Assembly (NCBI GenBank): GCA_000433735.1
Contig: HF998346.1
Span: 58,092 to 77,698 of the forward strand
DNA length: 19,607 bases
From: Clostridium sp. CAG:167
GTDB taxonomy: Bacteria > Bacillota > Clostridia > Lachnospirales > Lachnospiraceae
Direction: 5' to 3'
Shown in pieces: positions 1 to 9,200 of the stretch. The notes under the pieces are model-generated. The model worked only from the letters and a program-made list of their open reading frames with translations, was not told where the DNA came from and did not search any database. How positions within the stretch are numbered: the first letter of the stretch is position 1; every line of letters starts with the position of its first letter. The translations under genes were made by a program, and so were the position numbers.

Positions 1-1
1 G

Positions 2-577
2 TTTGTACTGTTAAGTTTTCTGACAGGGGGCTTTGTGCTTTTAGGCAGGGAGTTTATCCGTCTCTGGGTAGGCGGTGACCAGATTATGGCTTACTATATC
101 GCGTTGGTGGTGATCCTGCCGGCGTTGATTCCACTGTCGCAAAATCTGGGGATTTCGGTGCTGCGGGCATTGAACAAGCATCGTTTCCGGTCTATTATAT
201 ACTTTTTTATAGCACTTTTTAATGTGGCGTTAAGTATTCCGTTAGCTATCCGTTTTAACGGTTTTGGCGCGGCCTGTGCCACTGGCCTGGCGACCTGTAT
301 GGGGCAGATTCTGACGATGAACTGGTTTTACCATCGTAAGATCGGATTGGATATTCCGGGATATTGGAAACAGATCTTTCCGCTGATACTGAAGATGATC
401 GTTGTAGTGGCGTTCTCAGCAGGTGTTATTTACTGGATCCCGGTATCCGGCTGGCTGGGATTGATCCTCCGCGGCATTGTATATGTAGCGATCTATCTGG
501 CAGCGGGCTGGCTCTTTATCTGGAATTCTTATGAAAAAAATCTGGTGACCGGATTTGTGAAAAAACTACGGTCTTGA
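2..577 (+). CDS. Polysaccharide flippase (Wzx/MOP superfamily), 3' part only
   Basis: The reading frame is open from base 2 and ends with TGA at 575-577, so the visible 191 residues are the C-terminal part of a longer gene whose start lies outside the window. They are strongly hydrophobic, with several membrane segments separated by short basic loops (for example NKHRFRS and YHRKIG). The run LWVGGD near the start followed by a Pro-rich hydrophobic helix and a Leu-Arg-Ala motif is typical of the C-terminal half of Wzx-like oligosaccharide flippases, which move lipid-linked sugar repeats across the cytoplasmic membrane. The next gene downstream is a nucleotide-sugar dehydratase, which supports a capsule or exopolysaccharide role. 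A GTG at 35 is in frame but is an internal valine, not a start. The substrate cannot be deduced. Confidence 0.85.
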   Translation, partial: FVLLSFLTGGFVLLGREFIRLWVGGDQIMAYYIALVVILPALIPLSQNLGISVLRALNKHRFRSIIYFFIALFNVALSIPLAIRFNGFGAACATGLATCMGQILTMNWFYHRKIGLDIPGYWKQIFPLILKMIVVVAFSAGVIYWIPVSGWLGLILRGIVYVAIYLAAGWLFIWNSYEKNLVTGFVKKLRS

Positions 578-602
578 TTTTTGAAACCACATTTCATATA
601 AT
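574..602 (+). promoter_or_regulatory. Sigma-A promoter of the sugar dehydratase gene
   Basis: TTGATT (574-579) is followed after exactly 17 bases by a perfect TATAAT (597-602). The -35 box overlaps the stop codon of the flippase gene. Transcription would start near 609, giving a very short leader before the start codon at 629. Confidence 0.65.
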
Positions 603-628
603 GTGATAAGAATGTGAGGAGAAAAGAT

Positions 629-2605
629 ATGAATCAGAAATTTTTGACAAAAACCGTTGAAAATGGAATTGCATCCAAAGTGTACCGGATCCTTCTGGTG
701 ATCTGGGATGTGATCTGTATCAATGGATGTTCTTTCCTGGCGTTGTTCATGCGTTATGATATGAACTGGGATAAATTTATAAACAGTCATACGGTCCGGG
801 CAGGAGAGTATGTGCAGACTCTGACGGATATTATGGTTGTGAACACCATATTGACTTTAATCATATTTATGGTATTTCATTTGTATTCCAGTATGTGGCG
901 TTTTGCAGGAATGAGCGAAGTGTTAAACATTGCTTTGGCTACGGGAATTTCCGGTGTGATGCATCTGGTTTTGATCAAAGGTGTATTAAACCGTCCTATG
1001 CCAAGAACTTATTTTGTAATCTATGTGCTGCTGTTGTTTATTGTGACTGTTGTTATCCGTTTTTCCTATCGTCTGTGCAGACAACTCTACAAAGCCAATT
1101 CTCATGGATCCCATATGAGAAATACACTGATCATTGGAGCCGGAGAGGCGGGAAATATGGTTATCAATGAATTGAAATTGAGTGTCAATCTGGACAGCCA
1201 TATCTGCGGTATCATTGATGATGAAAAGGCAAAGCAGGGAACCTATATCCAGGGAATCCGTGTGCTGGGCGGCAGAGATCAGATCCTGCCGGCGGTGCAG
1301 AAGTATAAAGTTAATGAAATCATTGTGGCAATGCCAAGTGTATCGAAGAAAAAGGTCAAAAATATTTTAGAAATATGTCAGAAGACCAATGCCGAGTTAA
1401 AGATCGTACCGGGTATGTACCAGTTTGTAAATGGTGAAGCGCAGGTTGAGAAGATCCGTCCGGTGCAGATTGAGGATCTTTTGGGAAGAGAGCCGGTCCG
1501 CATTGATCTGGATGCTGTTATTAACTATGTGAAAAATAAAGTAGTATTGGTAACCGGAGGGGGTGGATCCATCGGAAGCGAGTTGTGCCGCCAGGTGGCT
1601 GCCAATCATCCCAAAATGCTGATCATATTTGATATCTATGAAAACAATGCCTATGAGATCCAGCAGGAGTTAAAGAGAGAATATCCGTCTCTGCATCTGG
1701 AGGTGCTGATCGGTTCAGTGCGCAATACAAGCCGTATTGATAAGGTTTTCGAGGATTACAGACCGGATATCGTATATCATGCGGCGGCCCACAAGCATGT
1801 GCCGCTGATGGAAGACAGTCCCAATGAGGCAATAAAAAACAATGTATTTGGAACTTACAAGACGGCTTTGGCTGCGGACAAATACGGTGCAGAGAAATTT
1901 GTACTGATTTCTACCGATAAGGCAGTGAATCCAACAAATATCATGGGAGCATCCAAGCGTGTCTGTGAAATGATCATCCAGGAGTTAAACAAGCGGTCGG
2001 CTACAGACTTTGTGGCAGTCCGTTTTGGAAATGTACTGGGAAGCAACGGAAGTGTGATTCCACTGTTCAAAAAACAGATCGAGAACGGGGGACCGGTTAC
2101 TGTAACTGATAAAAGGATTATCCGTTATTTCATGACTATACCGGAGGCTGTGTCTCTTGTGATCCAGGCGGGCGCCCTTGCCAAAGGCGGAGAGATCTTT
2201 GTGCTGGATATGGGAGATCCGGTCAAGATTGATGATCTGGCCAGAAACCTTATCCGTCTGTCAGGATATGTGCCTGATAAGGACATCAAGATTGAGTACA
2301 CCGGACTGAGGCCGGGAGAAAAATTGTTTGAAGAAATGCTGATGGATGAAGAGGGAATGAAGGAGACAGAACATTCATTGATCCACATTGGCAAACCATT
2401 AGAGTTTGACGGCGAAAAGTTTTTAGAGGCACTGAATCCGTTATATGACGAAGCTTATTCAGAAACGGACAACATGAAAGAATTGATCGCAGAACTGGTT
2501 CCTACTTATCAGATCCGTCAGGAAGATAAGGAGAGAGACAGAAAGCGGATTGATGAAAAATATCATGAAGTTTATGATAAAGATAAAGAAGGACTGGCAC
2601 TGTAA
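629..2605 (+). CDS. Membrane-bound nucleotide-sugar 4,6-dehydratase (CapD/WbpM/PglF family)
   Basis: This 658-residue protein has the layout of the long UDP-N-acetylhexosamine 4,6-dehydratases that start synthesis of bacillosamine- or QuiNAc-type sugars. There are about four N-terminal membrane segments (roughly residues 15-150), a first Rossmann region (IIGAGEAG, about 170), and a catalytic SDR domain with the NAD-binding motif VTGGGGSIGSE at about 307-317. The active-site triplet T429-D430-K431 is followed by M439 and K443, so Met stands where classical SDRs have Tyr; this is normal for PglF/WbpM. RPGEKLFEE near the C-terminus is also family-typical. I chose ATG 629 over GTG 614 because the AGGAG at 617-621 sits 7 bases before 629. 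It follows a flippase gene and so probably supplies an activated sugar for a surface glycan. The exact sugar nucleotide is inferred. Confidence 0.9.
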   Translation: MNQKFLTKTVENGIASKVYRILLVIWDVICINGCSFLALFMRYDMNWDKFINSHTVRAGEYVQTLTDIMVVNTILTLIIFMVFHLYSSMWRFAGMSEVLNIALATGISGVMHLVLIKGVLNRPMPRTYFVIYVLLLFIVTVVIRFSYRLCRQLYKANSHGSHMRNTLIIGAGEAGNMVINELKLSVNLDSHICGIIDDEKAKQGTYIQGIRVLGGRDQILPAVQKYKVNEIIVAMPSVSKKKVKNILEICQKTNAELKIVPGMYQFVNGEAQVEKIRPVQIEDLLGREPVRIDLDAVINYVKNKVVLVTGGGGSIGSELCRQVAANHPKMLIIFDIYENNAYEIQQELKREYPSLHLEVLIGSVRNTSRIDKVFEDYRPDIVYHAAAHKHVPLMEDSPNEAIKNNVFGTYKTALAADKYGAEKFVLISTDKAVNPTNIMGASKRVCEMIIQELNKRSATDFVAVRFGNVLGSNGSVIPLFKKQIENGGPVTVTDKRIIRYFMTIPEAVSLVIQAGALAKGGEIFVLDMGDPVKIDDLARNLIRLSGYVPDKDIKIEYTGLRPGEKLFEEMLMDEEGMKETEHSLIHIGKPLEFDGEKFLEALNPLYDEAYSETDNMKELIAELVPTYQIRQEDKERDRKRIDEKYHEVYDKDKEGLAL

Positions 2606-2621
2606 AGTGTCAGTCCTTTTT
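2589..2621. terminator. Bidirectional terminator between convergent genes
   Basis: Twelve-base arms (2589-2600 and 2607-2618, one G-T pair) flank a 6-base loop and are followed by a T-run on the plus strand. The hairpin overlaps the last codons of the dehydratase (stop 2603-2605 in the loop) and of the convergent DUF2156 gene (stop 2612-2610 in the 3' arm). The T-tail is good on the plus strand and weaker on the minus strand. Confidence 0.85.
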
Positions 2622-3518
2622 AATAAGAGTATATTTTTCTTCCAGACGAAGAGGCTTGTAAGACAGTTTTGCCTGACGCAGGTTATCCTGTCCCAGGTCG
2701 TCTTCCCGGTTGACCAAAACAGCATCCGGGTACTCGTGGAGAAGAAACTGCTGATTGATATAATTATAAAGGCCGGTGTAATTTACATCGGCTTTTTCGA
2801 TATGAATCATAGCCATTTTTAAAGCCGGATCATAGGAGCCGATGGTGTATGCTTTTAATTCGCCGTCAATCCGTACGCCGCCCATCTGGCATTCAATAGA
2901 ATGGCAGTTTCCAAAGAGGCGGTAGATGCCTTCTTCTTCGTCATCAATGCAGTGGTATTTGTCGTAAATCTTCCGTTCGTCCAGCCATTTCTCATGAAAT
3001 TGTTCGATTTCCTCAATGTTATCCGGACCAAGGGTTTCATACGCATAGCGGCCGTCATATTCTTTCATGAATTTATTCAGAAGATTTTTCTTTTTGTGCA
3101 TGATCTTGCCGCTTAAGGTACGGAGTTTATCTGCATCGTATACATAGTCATAGCAGTCCCGGTCCCCTTCTACGGTATAATCTGCCAGCTGGCCGTTTTC
3201 TGTTAAAATCTCTACCATACGTGTGTCTGCCAGGTAAAAGGAAGGCTTGATGTGGAGAGTGTCTTCCATGTAATGTTCCATACGGCGGAATGCTTCTGTC
3301 AGGTCTTCTTCACGGCACAACGGGGCAAAAAATCCCTGGGCTGAATCCCTTTTTACATAGAGATACAGTGCTATATCATCCGTGGCATACTGGGTGTGAT
3401 AATAATTCTCCCACAAAAATTGATTTAGAAAATGCCCTTCGCTCATATAAATGGAGCGAAGGGACTCATACTTACTAAATTCTTTTTGTACAAAGGGAGT
3501 AACAGGTTTGAAATTCAT
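2610..3518 (-). CDS. DUF2156 / COG4866 family protein (GNAT-like fold)
   Basis: A 302-residue soluble protein. Its C-terminal segment NREDDLGQDNLRQAKLSYKP is characteristic of COG4866/DUF2156, related to the C-terminal domain of phosphatidylglycerol lysyltransferases and built on a GNAT-like acyltransferase fold. Family members usually have two such half-domains; an N-terminal FLWENYYHTQY region and a central FHEKWLDER region are consistent with that. There are no membrane segments, so it is not a full MprF-type flippase/transferase. The substrate is unknown; an aminoacyl- or acyl-transfer role is only inferred from the fold. The start is supported by AAGGAAG about 8 bases upstream of ATG. 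It lies 25 bases after typA on the same strand and is probably co-transcribed with it. Confidence 0.8.
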   Translation of the reverse strand: MNFKPVTPFVQKEFSKYESLRSIYMSEGHFLNQFLWENYYHTQYATDDIALYLYVKRDSAQGFFAPLCREEDLTEAFRRMEHYMEDTLHIKPSFYLADTRMVEILTENGQLADYTVEGDRDCYDYVYDADKLRTLSGKIMHKKKNLLNKFMKEYDGRYAYETLGPDNIEEIEQFHEKWLDERKIYDKYHCIDDEEEGIYRLFGNCHSIECQMGGVRIDGELKAYTIGSYDPALKMAMIHIEKADVNYTGLYNYINQQFLLHEYPDAVLVNREDDLGQDNLRQAKLSYKPLRLEEKYTLIKKD

Positions 3519-3543
3519 AAATAACGACTTCCTTTTTTACTTC

Positions 3544-5394
3544 CTATTTGCTTTTGGCTGCATTGGCAGCATTTCTTTTGGCACGGTAACGCTCGGTGCC
3601 GTCTAAGATTTTCTTGCGGATCCGGAGATTTTCCGGTGTTACTTCCAGTAACTCATCAGTGTCAATGTAATCCAATGCCTGCTCTAAGCTGAGTTCTTTT
3701 TTCGGAGTCAGGCGGAGAGCTTCATCGGCACCGGAAGAACGGGTGTTGGTAAGGTTTTTCTTCTTACATACATTGACTTCGATATCATCGGATTTGGCAT
3801 GTTCACCTACGATCATACCACCGTATACTTTTTCTCCCGGTCCTACAAACAAAGTTCCCCGCTCCTGGGCGTTGTAAAGACCGTAAGTAATGGTTTCGCC
3901 GGATTCAAAGGCAATCAGAGAACCCTGTTTGCGGTAAGGAATTTCACCTTTGTAAGGACCATAACCGGCAAATTCAGTATTGATGACACCATTTCCTTTC
4001 GTGTCTGTCATAAACTCACCACGGTATCCGATGAGACCTCTGGCCGGGATCAGAAATTCCAGACGGGTAGTGCCGGCATTTAACGGGCTCATTCCCTGGA
4101 GTTCACCTTTTCGCTGACTGAGACGGTCGATGACATTTCCGGTAAATTCATCCGGAACATCTACCAGCGCGCGTTCCATTGGCTCCAGTTTCTTTCCGTT
4201 TTCGTCTTCTTTATAAAGAACCTCGGCTTTGCTGACTGCAAATTCGTATCCCTCTCGGCGCATATTTTCAATCAGGACGGACAGATGCAGCTCTCCACGG
4301 CCGGATACCTTGTAAGCTTCTGTGGTATCTGTATCCTCTACACGAAGAGATACATCTGTATTTAACATACGATACAGACGGTCTCTTAAGTGTCTGGAAG
4401 TAACATATTTTCCTTCCTGACCTGCCAGCGGGCTGTCATTTACAAGAAAATGCATGGCGATGGTAGGTTCGGAAATTTTCTGGAACGGGATAGCCTGAGG
4501 ATTTTCAGGACTACATAAAGTATCTCCAATATGGATGTCTGCAATACCGGAAATTGCAACAATGGATCCGATGGTTGCTTCTTCTACTTCTACACGGTTC
4601 AATCCCTCAAATTCGTAAAGTTTGGAAATCTTTACTTTTTCAAATTTATCCGGATCGTGATGGTTTACGATTACTGCATCCTGGTTTACACGGATGGTTC
4701 CGTTGTCTACTTTACCAATACCGATACGGCCTACATATTCATTGTAGTCGATAGTGCTGATGAGAACCTGTGTATCGGCTTCCGGATCTCCCTCCGGTGC
4801 CGGGATATAATTCAGGATGGCATCAAAGAGAGGTTTCATATCAGTGCCTTCTTCAGCCATATCTGTTTTGGCGATACCTTCTTTGGCAGAGGCGAAGATG
4901 AATGGACAGTCTAACTGTTCTTCGTCTGCATCCAGATCGATAAATAACTCCAGAACTTCATCGACTACTTCTTCCGGTCTCGCTTCCGGACGGTCGATCT
5001 TGTTGATACATACAACAACAGGAAGAGACAGCTCCAGAGCTTTCTTCAATACGAACTTGGTCTGAGGCATAGCACCTTCAAAAGCATCTACTACCAGGAC
5101 AACACCGTCCACCATTTTTAATACTCGTTCAACTTCACCGCCGAAATCTGCATGTCCCGGGGTGTCAATAATATTAATCTTTACATCATTATATGTGATG
5201 GCGGTATTTTTGGATAAAATTGTAATACCGCGTTCACGCTCAAGGTCGTTGGAGTCCATAACGCGTTCCTGGACTTCCTGATTGGCACGGAACACACCGC
5301 TTTGTTTTAATAATTCGTCCACCAGAGTGGTTTTACCGTGGTCTACATGGGCGATAATGGCAATGTTTCTGATATCTTCGCGTTTCGTTTTCAT
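3544..5394 (-). CDS. typA: Ribosome-associated GTPase TypA/BipA
   Basis: A 616-residue translational GTPase of normal family length. It is related to EF-G and LepA, binds the ribosome and helps 50S assembly and growth under stress such as cold. Visible motifs are G1 AHVDHGKTT (residues 15-23), switch I RERGIT (53-58), G3 DTPGH (77-81) and G4 NKID (131-134), followed by the beta-barrel and EF-G-like domains. The C-terminal part includes GEFMTDTKGNGV and ends in a basic tail (RAKRNAANAAKSK). The frame extends 13 codons further upstream, but ATG 5394 is preferred because GGAGG lies 6 bases before it and family members begin close to this MKTKREDIRNIAIIAH stretch. It has a predicted promoter upstream and is followed by the DUF2156 gene. 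Confidence 0.97.
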   Translation of the reverse strand: MKTKREDIRNIAIIAHVDHGKTTLVDELLKQSGVFRANQEVQERVMDSNDLERERGITILSKNTAITYNDVKINIIDTPGHADFGGEVERVLKMVDGVVLVVDAFEGAMPQTKFVLKKALELSLPVVVCINKIDRPEARPEEVVDEVLELFIDLDADEEQLDCPFIFASAKEGIAKTDMAEEGTDMKPLFDAILNYIPAPEGDPEADTQVLISTIDYNEYVGRIGIGKVDNGTIRVNQDAVIVNHHDPDKFEKVKISKLYEFEGLNRVEVEEATIGSIVAISGIADIHIGDTLCSPENPQAIPFQKISEPTIAMHFLVNDSPLAGQEGKYVTSRHLRDRLYRMLNTDVSLRVEDTDTTEAYKVSGRGELHLSVLIENMRREGYEFAVSKAEVLYKEDENGKKLEPMERALVDVPDEFTGNVIDRLSQRKGELQGMSPLNAGTTRLEFLIPARGLIGYRGEFMTDTKGNGVINTEFAGYGPYKGEIPYRKQGSLIAFESGETITYGLYNAQERGTLFVGPGEKVYGGMIVGEHAKSDDIEVNVCKKKNLTNTRSSGADEALRLTPKKELSLEQALDYIDTDELLEVTPENLRIRKKILDGTERYRAKRNAANAAKSK

Positions 5395-5462
5395 TGTATT
5401 CCTCCATCTGAAATGGTTTTTATAAAACCGCATTTAATAAGTAACTTTACAAACAAGTTTAC

Positions 5463-5491
5463 ATTATAGCATGAAGTATAATGACACGCAA
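5463..5491 (-). promoter_or_regulatory. Extended -10 promoter of typA
   Basis: On the minus strand a perfect TATAAT (5468-5463) is preceded by TGC, giving an extended -10 element. A partial -35 box TTGCGT (5491-5486) lies 17 bases upstream. The start would be near 5456, about 60 bases before the typA ATG. It is divergent from the gtrA-like gene. Confidence 0.55.
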
Positions 5492-5508
5492 GAAAAAAAG
5501 GAAAGTAA

Positions 5509-5537
5509 TTGACTAGAAACCATCTATAAGGTAAACT
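5509..5537 (+). promoter_or_regulatory. Probable sigma-A promoter of the GtrA-family gene
   Basis: TTGACT (5509-5514, 5 of 6 to consensus) is followed after 17 bases by TAAACT (5532-5537, 4 of 6). It points toward the GTG start at 5609 and is back-to-back with the typA promoter in the same 214-base intergenic region. Confidence 0.45.
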
Positions 5538-5608
5538 TATCTTAGTTTGCTATATGAAAAAATGAATATGATGAAACAAAAACATGTTTCGGAATGGAGA
5601 GTTGAAAA

Positions 5609-6118
5609 GTGAAGGAACTATTTATTCTTTTTAAAGAACTGTTAGGAGACAAAGAAAAAGGTTTTTTTAGAAAGTGCGGCATTTTTATAAAGGCTTGCTA
5701 CTACAATGAAACGGTGCGTTATTTGTTTATGGGAGTTTGTACCACGCTGGTCAATCTCATTTCTTACTGGCTGTTTATCCGCCTGTTCCGGGGGACGATG
5801 CCGGGACTGGGAAAAAATGCAGTGACCATCAGTAATGTGATCTCGATCATCATAGCAATCTTGTTTGCTTATGTGACTAATAAGCTGTTTGTTTTTGAGT
5901 CAAAGACCCATGGAGTGGCAGAATTGTTTTATGAATTCCTGCGTTTTGTAGGGGGCAGGATGCTGACAATGGTTATTGAAGTGGGCGGCGTGTATCTCAT
6001 GTTTAACATAATGGGCTGGAATGAGATGGCTGCGAAACTCATCACGCAGGTATTGGTGGTGATCGGCAATTATTTTATCAGCAAGTTCCTTGTGTTTAAG
6101 GGACAGCAGGCAGAGTGA
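5609..6118 (+). CDS. GtrA-family small membrane protein
   Basis: A 169-residue protein with four hydrophobic helices at about residues 38-60, 75-97, 115-135 and 143-163. The features RYLFMGVCTTLVNLISYW near the first helix and NKLFVF after the second are the usual signature of the GtrA family. Its members are thought to help move or present polyprenyl-linked sugars for cell-surface glycosylation or teichoic-acid decoration. The start is GTG, with GGAATGGAGA ending 8 bases upstream. GtrA proteins are often next to a family-2 glycosyltransferase; none is present here. Instead it is followed by a large Ig-like surface protein, which could hint at surface modification, but that link is speculative. 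Confidence 0.85.
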   Translation: MKELFILFKELLGDKEKGFFRKCGIFIKACYYNETVRYLFMGVCTTLVNLISYWLFIRLFRGTMPGLGKNAVTISNVISIIIAILFAYVTNKLFVFESKTHGVAELFYEFLRFVGGRMLTMVIEVGGVYLMFNIMGWNEMAAKLITQVLVVIGNYFISKFLVFKGQQAE

Positions 6119-6152
6119 TTGACACATTCTTAACTAAAATTTTAACTAAAAT
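6119..6152 (+). promoter_or_regulatory. Possible promoter and 11-base direct repeat before the Ig-like protein gene
   Basis: A perfect TTGACA (6119-6124) begins one base after the gtrA-like stop. The matching -10 is poor (TTAACT at 6142-6147, 17-base spacer). TTAACTAAAAT occurs twice, at 6130-6140 and 6142-6152, in tandem with a 12-base period, overlapping the spacer and -10. This could be an operator for a regulator binding side by side. No regulator is known. Confidence 0.35.
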
Positions 6153-6206
6153 ATGTCGATATAAAAGGATAATGAGAAGTTTATAGTAAGAAAGGCTGGA
6201 GACAGG

Positions 6207-9200
6207 ATGAAAGATAGAACAAAAAAGAAAAACAGATGGCTGCACAGAGGGATTGTGTTCTGTTTTGTGGCCGCATTGACCGTGGGACTCGTGTTTGCAT
6301 GGATGAACCGGTCTGAAGCAGCAGATGAACTGCATATTACATACAATGGTGCTGTGTTAGATCCGGCGGCCACCATTCCACTGAATACCAGTTCCATGCA
6401 GTTGATGGCAGAGACCACAGGAACGGCTTATGATGATGCCAGGTACAAGGTAGAGTGGTCCATTGAGGATACGGAGGCAAGAAACAATATTGCTTCTATC
6501 GAACAAAGTGCTACTAACAAGATGATCGCCATTGTAAGGGCGTTGTCACCAGGTACTGTTACCGTAACCGTAACCGTGAAAGACGCCATGAACGGAGATG
6601 CCGTACTTGGCAGTACCACCTGTAACATCAATGTAATGTTTGGTGTAGATACATCGAACAATGATACTATCTTTAAGAAAATGTTTGAGACCGATACGGA
6701 CCGTTCTCTCGTTTTGTATGCGGATGATGCACCGGTCCAGATGGGACTGAACTTTGGTAAAGTAGAGGATGCCCAGTGGAGCGTTGCTAATGATGAGATT
6801 GTCCAGGTTGGCAAAAGCACAGGTATTGTTACACCGAGAGGTGCCGGTCATACGATTTTGACGGCTACTTATACACCGGACGGAGATACCAGTACGACCT
6901 ATACGGCCAATCTGAATGTATATGTTATTCCGAAAGTGTCCCTGACCAACGGAAGTGGTTATACAAAATCACTGACTGACCTGAAGATCCCATCGGGAAC
7001 AATTTTGTATACCGATACGAGATTTGACAATACAGTCCAGACCATCAGCAACAAGATTTCCTGGGTTATCAAGGCAGATAATGGAAATGGTAATACGACG
7101 GTACTTGCTGATTCTCTTGGAAAAACATCGGATGTGATTTCGGTAACACCAACCAATGCTTATAAAAATGAGTTGGCCGTATCCGGTGTGGCAGGTAACT
7201 ATATTATTGAATTTTATACCAATGGTACATATAAAGGTGAAGGAGATGGGGAGCGTACCATAGCGTACAACCCGACAGTAGTATCTTTTACACTGACAGC
7301 CAATATTGGAGATAAGGAAGAAACACTGGGACCGGGAGATTCTTATGACCTGGCCGCTGCCTTTGGCATGAGCACAGAAGATTTTGTGAAATGTTTTAAT
7401 GCCAATAACTGGACCAAGGATGGCGGTTCCATCTACAATTACGGAAGTTATGATGCAAATAAGGCAACCCTTACTATCAATCAGAGCGTATCAGAAGGTG
7501 TGCTGATTGATAAGGTAACGGTTCGTCCGTCACAAAAAGCTTATGTGGCATCTTTGATGGGACTGGATCCGGATGATCCGGATGTTTTGAACAGTATGCC
7601 CACAGAGTTTACTATTACGATCACACTGAAAGACCAGTTGATCTTAAATACGACGGCTATTACGATCTCCCAGGGAGCCACTTATCAGCTGAAAGCCAGT
7701 TATAACGGCACCTATGAGGCACCAATCAAATGGACTTCTTCAGATACGAACTATGTAACAGTAGATGATAATGGTCTTGTAAAGGGTATCAAGATCACAA
7801 GCGGCAACATTATCGTGGAGGCGTCGCTGACCAACAGTCAGGGCCGTACTATCACAGCAAGGTGTATTGTTGTGGTAGAGAAAAAACTGGATAAATTTAC
7901 CTTGAATCCATCCAAGGATTTCAGCATGTATGTTGGTGAAACCACTACAGTCCGGGCAGAGATTACTCAGAATATCACCAATGCACCGCTGGAGTGGAAG
8001 TGTTCCAATGCCAATATCGGATACTTTACCGTAGATCCGGCCAGTGATGGAAAGAGTGCTGTTATTACAGCAAAGATAGCAGGTTATGCAGACTTGATCG
8101 TAACCAATACGGCTACAGGAGAAAGTAAAACTCTCCGTATTACCGTTGTATCCAATATTCAGACCATCAGTCTGAAGTACAGTGATCTTACGGTGCCGTT
8201 TTACAAACAGGGATACAATATGAAGGGGGATGTAGGTTATACCCCGACTACCGCCACTGCCACGGATCTTGTGTGGAGTTGTTCGGACTCATCTGTAGCC
8301 ACAGTAGATAAGGATGGTTATATTACCTTTAAGACAGCAGGAACGGTTCTGATCACTGTCAGGCCGGATATTAACCCCAATGGAGTCATGGCCTCTTGTC
8401 TTTTGACCATTAGTGCATCGCCGACCAGTATTACGCTGAGTACCAATACGGTGAGTATGAATGTAGGTGATATACAGATCATAGATGTAGAATTTGCGCC
8501 GACCAATACAACCACCGTCTTTAACCAGATCACACCGACGGTGGATGGCATTGCTAATGTGACTTATGACGAGACCAGGCAGCAGTTTAAGGTCCAGGGT
8601 GCAAAACCGGGTAAGACGTATTTGAACATTGTTTCTGTAGAAGGTATTGTAACCGGAATCAATGTAGATGTTAAGAGACCAGCTACAAAGATTTCTCTGT
8701 CGCCGAAAAATATTGCACTTCGCACCGGAGATACGGCTACCGTAAAAGCAACCTTAACGCCGGCCGATACCACAGATACGATTCAGTGGACAACCATGGA
8801 TGCCAGAGTGGCTACGGTAAATGAAAATGGAGTGATCACTGGTGTGAAGGCAGGAACCACCTTTATCAAGGCTCAGACCTTTAACGGAACCATTGCCGGA
8901 CCGATTGATATGATCCAGGTAACGGTGCAGGACGGTGTGAAGTCTGTCTCTCTTGATTCACAGGTAAAAACAGTAGAAGAAGGATCTTCTATCATCATCA
9001 AGCCGACCTTTAATCCGACGACGGCCTTTGACCAGTCCATGACATGGACAACCTCCAATGCCGGCATAGCAAAGGTAGAAAACTCAGGTGCATCCAATGC
9101 TAAAGTGACCGGTGTGAAAGTTGGAACCGTTTTGATCACAGGTAAGTCTACAGACGGAGGATTTACCGTATCCTGTCTGGTAACGGTAACACCGAAAAAG

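Noticed and set aside
1937..1960. Missing catalytic tyrosine in the dehydratase (Met in its place) as a sign of inactivity
   Set aside because: Met at this position with an adjacent TDK triplet is the normal state in PglF/WbpM-type long dehydratases.
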